From: Rhinopithecus roxellana
Taxonomy: Eukaryota > Chordata > Mammalia > Primates > Cercopithecidae
Direction of reading: 5' to 3'
DNA length: 64,000 nt
Assembly (NCBI RefSeq): GCF_007565055.1
Contig: NC_044553.1
Span: forward strand, 98,741,858-98,805,857
In this document: piece after piece, positions 57,690-64,000 of the stretch
How positions within the stretch are numbered: position 1 is the first letter of the stretch
How the letters are laid out: each line of letters opens with the position of its first letter
Position numbers and translations under genes: made by a program
Notes under the pieces: generated by a model
The model's input: the letters and a program-made list of their open reading frames with translations, nothing else
Database searches by the model: none
What the model was told of the DNA's origin: nothing

Positions 57690-58063
57690 GTACAGTAGTA
57701 CTTCCGTATCTAAAGGAAGTAGTTTTCTGTAGTTTTAGTTACATGCAGTCAATGACAGTCCAGAAATATTATTAATACATGTACAAGTTGCAGAAATAAA
57801 TAATTTATAATTTTTTAATTGTGCACCGTTCTTAGTGGTGTGATGAAATCTCATGCCATCCTTCTCCTGCACATATGAGTCATCCCTTTGTCTAAAGTAT
57901 CCATGCCATATATGCCACCTGCATGTTAGTCACCTATTGGCTACCTGAGTTATCAGATTTTACAAAAATAGGATAAATAGGCTTTGGTTTCAGTACTATA
58001 CATGGTTTCAGGAATCCAGTGAGGGTCTTGGAATGCGTCCCCTACAGGTAAGCGGGGAAAAAT
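57690..58063. mobile_element. TcMar-Tigger-derived element (MER2-like)
   Basis: TACAGTAGTACTTCCGTATC at the left and ATGCGTCCCCTACAGGTAAG at the right are worn Tigger-type ends. The inside has GTTTTAGTTACATGCAGTCA, TTAGTGGTGTGATGAAATCT, GAGTCATCCCTTTGTCTAAA and TCAGGAATCCAGTGAGGGTC. Non-coding. Confidence 0.7.
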
Positions 58064-59055
58064 GTCATCAAAAGTTCATAGTTGAGTCAGAAGAAACATA
58101 TATTTTATTACCGTAATCTCCATGAAAAGCTATCAGTTAAAAATCTCAAATTAAAAAAAAAAAAAAAACTGTTCCCTCATACAGCATGTTCCCAATTTAG
58201 CTACCATACCATTTTAAATAACAAAACAAATCCTGTAACTATATATTATAATAAAATATACAAATAAAGCCATTTTAATTTTGGTGTGATCTTTGTTAGT
58301 CCTACGGTTTTTACATTAAAATTTATGTAACAGTTGTCAAGAAGTAGTCACATTTGTCTCTGACTCTTCTTTAGTAAATACTTGGAATATTGTTTTCTTT
58401 TCTAGTGTTTTATAGAATGAAGGGTTCATGACATCCTATTAACATAGTAGAGAACTAAAAGTGAAACCAGAAATTAATTTTTACCTTTGACTTTAGATGA
58501 TCATAAAATAAATAAACTAGATAGCTTTAATACTGCATAAAGTCTTTTCTGAATAGCCCTTCTGAAAAGCAGTTTAAAGATTTTTATGTGATTTCGTAAA
58601 TAGAGTTTTTTGTCTGAAAATGTTTTCATATGCTCATGCAATCACTGTTATAAAATATTTGTTCTGTTGGTAATAAAATTTTGCCCTCACCCCAGGTTTA
58701 TAGCATAATTTTATTTCAAAAGCAATATTTGGTAATACTTCATTTAACAAGGGTTCTGGGAATAAAATTCATTTAAGGCAAAGTGACTTCTTCGCTTCAT
58801 ATTAACTGAGGTTATTGAAAGAAAAAGCTTTTGATATGGTTAAAAATTTATGTTTTCTTCCTTTGAATTAATAGGCCCAGATCAGAAAGAGTGACTTATT
58901 TTTTCAAAGAATGATATTTCTCAATAAGGAAAGCAAAAAAGTTAATCATAAAATAATATTAATGGTGTGACAACAATTATAATTATAGCATTGCTTGCCC
59001 TTGCACAGTCTTTGCTAAATAAACAACACAGAATGATATTTTTACATGCTGTGTC
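58064..59055. other. 1.0 kb with no gene recognised
   Basis: AT-rich. An A-run of 16 at about 58,152-58,167. No exon or named repeat. Confidence 0.45.
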
Positions 59056-59690
59056 GTGACACATCTCTTGTGGCATCCCATCTTCTTCATTGCCGGTAGT
59101 CAAATTCAAGCCCTTCCTATCATTCTCAAAGCCCTAACTTATCTGGCCCCTATCTACCACATTGGTTTCATCTCCTACCATTCCCCTCCCCCTGGGTTTC
59201 TTATTGTTCCTCGAATGTGCCAAACTTTCTCCCTTCCTTGAAAATCTGTGCATGCTATTCCCTCTCCCAGAATGTTTTTCTCTCAGATATCCTTAATGCT
59301 ATTAAGTCTTCATTGAAATATCATCTAATTGAAGAGGATGAAATCAATCACCCCAACTTAATTAGTACTCACTTGTCATTCTGTATCACTTTACACTGTT
59401 ATATTTTTTGTAACATTTATCACCATTGATTTATTTACTAAGTGCTTGCTATGTATGAGATGCTGTTCTAATCACTGAGAAAAGCAGACAAAAGTCCCTG
59501 CTCTCGTGAAGCTTACATTTTAATTTAATATCAGATAATATGTTGCCTATCTCCTGCCATAACCCCCACTTGGAAACTAAGTTCCATGCCAGCAGTGACT
59601 TTATTTTGTCACTGTGGTATCCCCAGAACCTATATCAGTGCCTGGCAAACTGTAGTTCTTAAACATTTATTGAATAAATGAATGAATACA
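59056..59690 (+). repeat. L2 LINE 3' end, possibly with another old repeat inside
   Basis: GCCCTAACTTATCTGGCCCC, GTTCCTCGAATGTGCCAAAC, GCTATTCCCTCTCCCAGAAT, GTCACTGTGGTATCCCCAGA and CAGTGCCTGGCAAAC followed by TTATTGAATAAATGAATGAA form the standard order of an L2 3' end. The stretch 59,440-59,520 (AGTGCTTGCTATGTATGAGA, CCCTGCTCTCGTGAAGCTTA) is a different old repeat type lying inside it. Confidence 0.75.
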
Positions 59691-61520
59691 ATTAAAAAAT
59701 GAAAGTCATCCCATACAAAATTTTCAATATAAAAACAGTAAAATGCATTATCTCTTTCAAGTGATGCATGTGATGTTGATTAGCTCATTTTGCAAATTAA
59801 CCTGAGACTATTTAGAAAGCTTACATGACATGCAATGTTACATGCCTTGTACATTACATAGATAGGACTTAATCCACTGACTTCTAAGTAAAACTTTAGT
59901 TTTTTTCCACGGTAAAACATTACTCCCCACAGCCTTACTATCAAGTCTTGATTACCTGATTTAATGGAGAGAGTAGACCAGTAAGGATTTTATGACAACA
60001 TGAATGCAGCATGTACGCTTACTCCGTGCTAGCAGATCCTTCACTGACCATGAAGGCTGAAAATACCATATGTTTCTATTCCTACTGCACTTCCAACTTG
60101 GAGTAGACAATATAAAAAGAGAGAAAATCTACTTGAAGTTTCTGAAGTAAAACTATTTATCTTAATAAAAAGAGAAAGATACATAAGAAAGACTGTCTTT
60201 ATCACACCCTTTGTCCTTGTCACCCACCTCTCAATATGTTTCTTTGTCCCCTGCTTTCTTCTTCCTGTTTCTGAATGTGTTTAGAATGTGATGGTTGGAG
60301 TTGTTGTAGCTGTATTACAACCAGGAAGAAAGACTTCGTTGATGTACTAATATTGAAAAATAAAAAGATAAGAGGAATCTGGGCCCCAAATTATCATCTT
60401 GATCTCTGTGCTATGTCTAGGATTACCCACCTCTTTGATTCTTGTTATATAGATAAAAATAAACCTGTGTTGTCTAAGTCAATACTGGTCACTTCCTCTC
60501 TTGCTTTGTAGCTACAAATGATCTAACTGATAGATTGAAAAGAAGAAAAAGAACAAGTGCTAAATTAGCCAATTTATGATATTATAGCTTCTTTCATTTC
60601 AAATTATTAAATAATTAATCTCTCTTTTTCTGATCCCTCTCTGTTATCCTCCCCAAGATGATTTACAGAGATATGGAAAAGATTCGTATACTCTTAAGGT
60701 CTCAGAAAAGGATACAGTCCCATTAGTCACAGCATTCTGACTTCTTTTTGGCCTCTGCTTCCAAGTGGCTAGCTAGGATTAGTTTCTGCTGAGAGAACAA
60801 CTGCTCCTTCTGACCTTGGTGACATTGACATGAATTCTTCCTACTAACTGTTCACCTCTTTGGTATTTGGGAATGGTTTACTCTTCACTAGATCAGCTCC
60901 AGCAGTCCCTATATATTGGCTTAGGCTCATTTCATCGATAGTAGTGCTTCAGATCCCCTGAGATTTGGCTGTGACTTCTACTCACACTCTATCCTGAATA
61001 AGTCCCCTGTACTGTTGATCACAGAATCACATTTTGCTACACAGCACACAAAGGAACTATGATACTTCATGTGTCTCACTGGAGCCACTGGAGTTCAGGG
61101 TAGTCTCAGAGAAGTTAAATGAAGGCATTCAGCCTGGATAATCACACCACAGCACAGAATTTTATTCAAATGCACTTGTCCTAGTTTGTCATAGTTCACT
61201 CAGTTGCCAAAGTCCAAAACAGATAGTTGGAGAATTAAAAGTGCCTTCTTTCTTTGACCTTTCCCTCTAACTGTGTTATATACTCCTTCTTTCGGTAAGA
61301 TCAGTCTTACACAGTAGAGGAGATTACTGCAAAACTTGTCACCCTCCCTTCACATCCGTTCATTTAAAAATGTATGAGGGACTAAAGGGGCAGATTTTCT
61401 GCTTAATCTTTTTTCACCTAGACTTCCTTAACACATATCTTTCATACTTCTACTCCCTCTCTAGTGTTGTGATGAAAGAATGGAACTGAGGAGTAATTTA
61501 TGGGGTGGGGGTAATAAAAA
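59691..61520. other. 1.8 kb with no gene recognised
   Basis: Ordinary AT-rich sequence. The 60- to 78-codon frames show no domain. Nothing I can support. Confidence 0.45.
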
Positions 61521-61648
61521 GTTTAGCAATTTAACATTTTAAGACATTATTTTCTTTACTCAAACAATTGAAATTGATAAACGCTAACCTAATCAGAGAG
61601 ATGATGTATTGAAAAGATAGTGGATAGCTCAAACATCTAAATGGAATG
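61521..61648 (+). repeat. Provirus flank, source of a duplicated segment
   Basis: GTTTAGCAATTTAACATTTT through CATCTAAATGGAA. This is the non-LTR DNA just outside the MaLR LTR. It appears again inside the provirus at 62,755-62,866. Confidence 0.85.
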
Positions 61649-62013
61649 TGTATTAGTTTGTTCCCAAACTGCTATAAAGAACTACCCGAGACTGTGTAAT
61701 TTATAAAGAAAAGAGGTTTAGTTGACTCACAGTTCTACAGGCTCTACAGGAAACAAGGCTGGGAGGCCTCAGGAAACTTAAAATCATGGCAGAAGGTGAA
61801 GGGTAAGTAAATATGTTTTACCATGGCAGATCAAGAGAGAGACAGAGTGAAGGGGGGTGTGCCACACACTTTTAAACCATCAGATCTCATGACAACTCAC
61901 TATCACAAGAACTGCAAGGGAGAAATCCACCACCATGATGCAATCACCTCCCACCAGGCCCCTCCTTTAATTCGATATGACATTTGTGCGGGACACAAAT
62001 TCAAACCATATTA
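61649..62013 (-). repeat. MaLR LTR (3' LTR of the second provirus)
   Basis: Starts TGTATTAGTTTGTTCCCAAA and ends TTCAAACCATATTA. The segment 61,808-61,921 is the source of the inverted copy at 62,592-62,708. Confidence 0.82.
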
Positions 62014-62341
62014 TTCTGCCTCTGGCCCCTCCCAAATCTTATGTTCTCTCACATTACAAAATACAATTATCTCTTCTCAACAGTCCCCCAATCCTAACTC
62101 ATTTCAGCATTAATTCAAAAGTTTACAATTCAATGTCTCATCTGAGACAAGGTTAGTCCCTTCCACCTACGAGCCTGTAAAATCAAAAACAAGTTAGTTA
62201 CTTCCAAGATATAATGGGAGTACAGGCATTAGGTAAATGCTCCCATTTGAAATGGGAGAAATGGGCCAAAACAAAGGGGTACAAGCCCCATACAAGTCCA
62301 AACCTCAGCAGGGCAGTCATTAAATCTTAAAGCTAAAAAAA

Positions 62342-62351
62342 AAAAAAAAAC
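62342..62351. repeat. A-run inside the provirus
   Basis: Part of a run of about 16 A (62,335-62,350) replacing internal sequence that the THE1 copy at 11,040 has as CTCCAAAATGATCTC. Confidence 0.6.
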
Positions 62352-62591
62352 ACTCCTTTGACTCCATATCTCACATCCAGAGCACACTCATGCAAAGGGT
62401 GGGCTCCCAAGGCCTTGGCAACTCCACCACTGTGGGTCTGTAGGGTACAGCACCTGCAGCTTTTCATGGGCTGGCATTGAGTGCCTGCTGCTTTTCTAGG
62501 CACATGGTTTAAGCTGTTGGTGGATCTGCCATTCTGGGATCACGAGGATAATGGCTGTCTTCTCACAACATCACTAGGCAGTGCCCCAGAA

Positions 62592-62708
62592 CTCCCTTGC
62601 AGTTCTTGTGATAGTGAGTTATCATGAGATCTGATGGTTTAAAAGTGTGTGGCACATCCCCCTTCACTCTGTCTCTCTCTTGCTCTGCCATGGAAAGACA
62701 TATTTACC
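62592..62708 (+). repeat. Inverted copy of part of the LTR
   Basis: CTCCCTTGCAGTTCTTGTGA to GACATATTTAC is the reverse complement of about 61,808-61,922, with only about five or six differences over 115 bp. Confidence 0.9.
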
Positions 62709-62727
62709 AGAGACACGTTTACCACTG

Positions 62728-62751
62728 TGAGGCCAGTGGAGAAGGGAAATG
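62728..62751 (+). repeat. Short inverted copy of internal sequence
   Basis: TGAGGCCAGTGGAGAAGGGA plus four bases is the reverse complement of 62,942-62,965, with one mismatch in 24. Confidence 0.85.
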
Positions 62752-62754
62752 CGG

Positions 62755-62942
62755 GTTTAGAATTTAACATTCTAAGACATTATTTTCTTAAACAACTGAA
62801 ATTTGTAAAAACTAATCTAATCAGAAAGGGGATGTATTGAAAAGATCAAAAATCTAAATGGAGTGTGTATTAGTTTGTTCTCACACTGCTATAAAGAACT
62901 ACCTGAGACTGGAAAAGAGGTTTAATTGACTCACAATTCCAC
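62755..62942 (+). repeat. Direct copy of provirus flank plus LTR edge
   Basis: Matches 61,521-61,739 in order, including the outside flank (ATTTAACATTCTAAGACATT) and the first ~75 bp of the LTR (TGTATTAGTTTGTTCTCACA). Identity is about 85-90% by eye, with deletions such as 15 bp inside the LTR part. Confidence 0.9.
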
Positions 62943-63958
62943 ATTTCTCTTCTCCACTGGCCTCATAGAGGTTCTCCATGAGGGCTCTGCTCCTGCAGCA
63001 GACTTCTGCCTGGACATTCAGGCCTTTCCATACATCCTCTGAAATCTACATGGAGGTTGCCAAACCTTAACTCTTGCCTTCTGCACACATGCAGGCCCAA
63101 CACCACATGGAAGCTACCAAGGCTTGGGGCTTGCACCCTCTGAAGCAATGGCCTGAGCTGTGCCTTGTCCCCTTTTAGCTATGGCTAAAGCTGGAGCAGC
63201 TGGGATACATGGTGCTATGTCCTGAGACTGCAAAGAGCAGCAGGTCCCTGAGCTCTGCCCAGAAAGCCATTTTTTTCTCCTAGGTCTCTAGGCCTGTGAT
63301 GGGGGGGAGCTGCCACAAAGGTCTCTGAAACACCCTGGAGACATTTTGCCAATTGCCTTTGCTATTAACATTCAGTTCCTCTTTATTTATGCAAATTTCT
63401 CCAGCCTTGAATGCCCTTTCAGAAAATGGGATTTTCTTTTCTACTGCATGGTCAGGCTGCCAATTTTCCAAACTTTTATGTTCTGATTCCCTTTTAAATA
63501 TATGTTTTAATTTTGGACCATCTCTTTGTGAACACATATGACTGAACACTTTCAGAATAAGCTAGGTCACATCCTGAGTGCTTAGTTGCTTAGAAATTTC
63601 TTCTCCCAGATACCTTAAATCATTTCTCTCAAGTTCAAAGTTCCACAGATCCCTAGGGCAGGGGCAAAATGCCACCAGTCTCTTTGCTAAAGCATAGCAA
63701 GAGTGACTGTTACTCCAGTTCCCAATAAGTTCCTCATCTCCATTTGAGATGACCTCAGCCTGGACTTCATTGTCCATATCACCATCAGCATTTTGGTGAA
63801 AACCATTCAACAAGTCTCTAGGAAATTCTATACTTTCTCACATCTTCCTGCCTTCTTCTGAGCCCTCTAAACTATTCTAACCTCTGCCCATTACCCAGTT
63901 CCAAAGTTTCTTCCACATTTTCAAGTATCTTTATTGCAAAGCCCAACTCCAGTACCAT

Positions 63959-64000
63959 GTCTGTATTAGTTTGTTCTCATCCTGCAATAAAGTACTACAT
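63959..64000 (-). repeat. Start of the second LTR, cut by the window end
   Basis: TGTATTAGTTTGTTCTCATC and the following bases match the beginning of the LTR at 61,649. Only 42 bp are inside the window. Confidence 0.75.

Larger units (their letters stand above)
61649..64000 (-). mobile_element. MaLR (THE1/MST-type) provirus, rearranged, running off the window
   Basis: Antisense: a 3' LTR at 61,649-62,013, an internal region from 62,014 to about 63,958 and the start of the second LTR at about 63,959 (TGTATTAGTTTGTTCTCATC), cut by the window end. Internal motifs match those of the THE1 provirus at 10.4-12.7 kb, for example TCTCATCTGAGACAAGG and AAAACCATTCAACAAGTCTC. The internal region is interrupted at 62,589-62,942 by inverted and direct copies of the provirus's own LTR and outside flank. 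No intact coding frame. Confidence 0.88.

Noticed and set aside
1..64000. CRISPR arrays, operons, phage or bacterial elements
   Set aside because: The sequence is mammalian throughout (Alu, L1, MaLR, MIR, L2, Tigger). No regularly spaced repeats or prokaryotic gene layout were seen.
1..64000. Host exons, tRNA or rRNA genes
   Set aside because: I looked for conserved open blocks with splice sites and for tRNA-like folds outside Alu promoters and found none I could support. A single short exon could be missed without alignment.

Overview
This window is primate nuclear DNA, most likely from an Old World monkey such as a macaque, baboon or relative. The main evidence is two young Alu elements (4,305-4,616 and 52,601-52,912). 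Both carry bases that I recall as typical of cercopithecoid AluY (AluYR-type) copies: a left end reading GCTCAAGCCTG, an ACTAGCCGGGCGAGG middle and GATCCGGCCACTGC near the 3' end. A full-length L1 belonging to a young lineage fits this. No host protein-coding exon, tRNA, rRNA or known small RNA could be recognised. The window reads as AT-rich intergenic or deep intronic DNA built almost entirely from transposable elements of different ages.

Layout: 1-5,300 holds old repeats (a hAT-Charlie-like element, a MIR, HAL1/L1M-like sequence, an MLT1 LTR) and a young antisense AluY. 5,300-10,350 is mostly unassigned, with a Tigger-type DNA element at 8.4-8.8 kb. 10,358-12,666 is a complete LTR-internal-LTR THE1 (MaLR) provirus on the minus strand. 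13.4-15.2 kb has Alu monomers and MLT1 LTRs. 15,658-21,841 is a full-length L1 with both reading frames open, an exact 18-bp target-site duplication and a pure poly(A) tail. 22-25 kb is unique-looking DNA with two local duplications. 25-27.8 kb is an old antisense L1M split by an MLT1-like LTR. 29.3-31.95 kb is a pair of oppositely oriented LTRs, one split by a solo MER11 (ERVK) LTR. 33,542-37,549 is a second, 5'-truncated and broken L1 related to the intact one. 37.9-41 kb holds Alus, an ERV1-type LTR and a MER21-like LTR. 41-50 kb is mainly old antisense L1 with a younger antisense L1 inserted. 52.1-55.1 kb is a Tigger1 DNA transposon with a decayed transposase gene, carrying a THE1 LTR and a young AluY. 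57-60 kb has MLT1, MER2/Tigger and L2. 61.5 kb to the window end is a second MaLR provirus with an unusual inverted and direct internal rearrangement.

The only intact protein-coding genes are ORF1 and ORF2 of the L1 at 15.7-21.8 kb. They encode the RNA-binding chaperone and the endonuclease/reverse transcriptase of the same ribonucleoprotein. L1 machinery of this kind also explains the Alu insertions. I found no previously undescribed gene system. The observations most worth following are the intact L1, the serial inversion/duplication inside the MaLR provirus at 62.6-62.9 kb, the inverted LTR pair with nested MER11, and several small local duplications. Repeat family names come from remembered consensus sequences, not from a database search.
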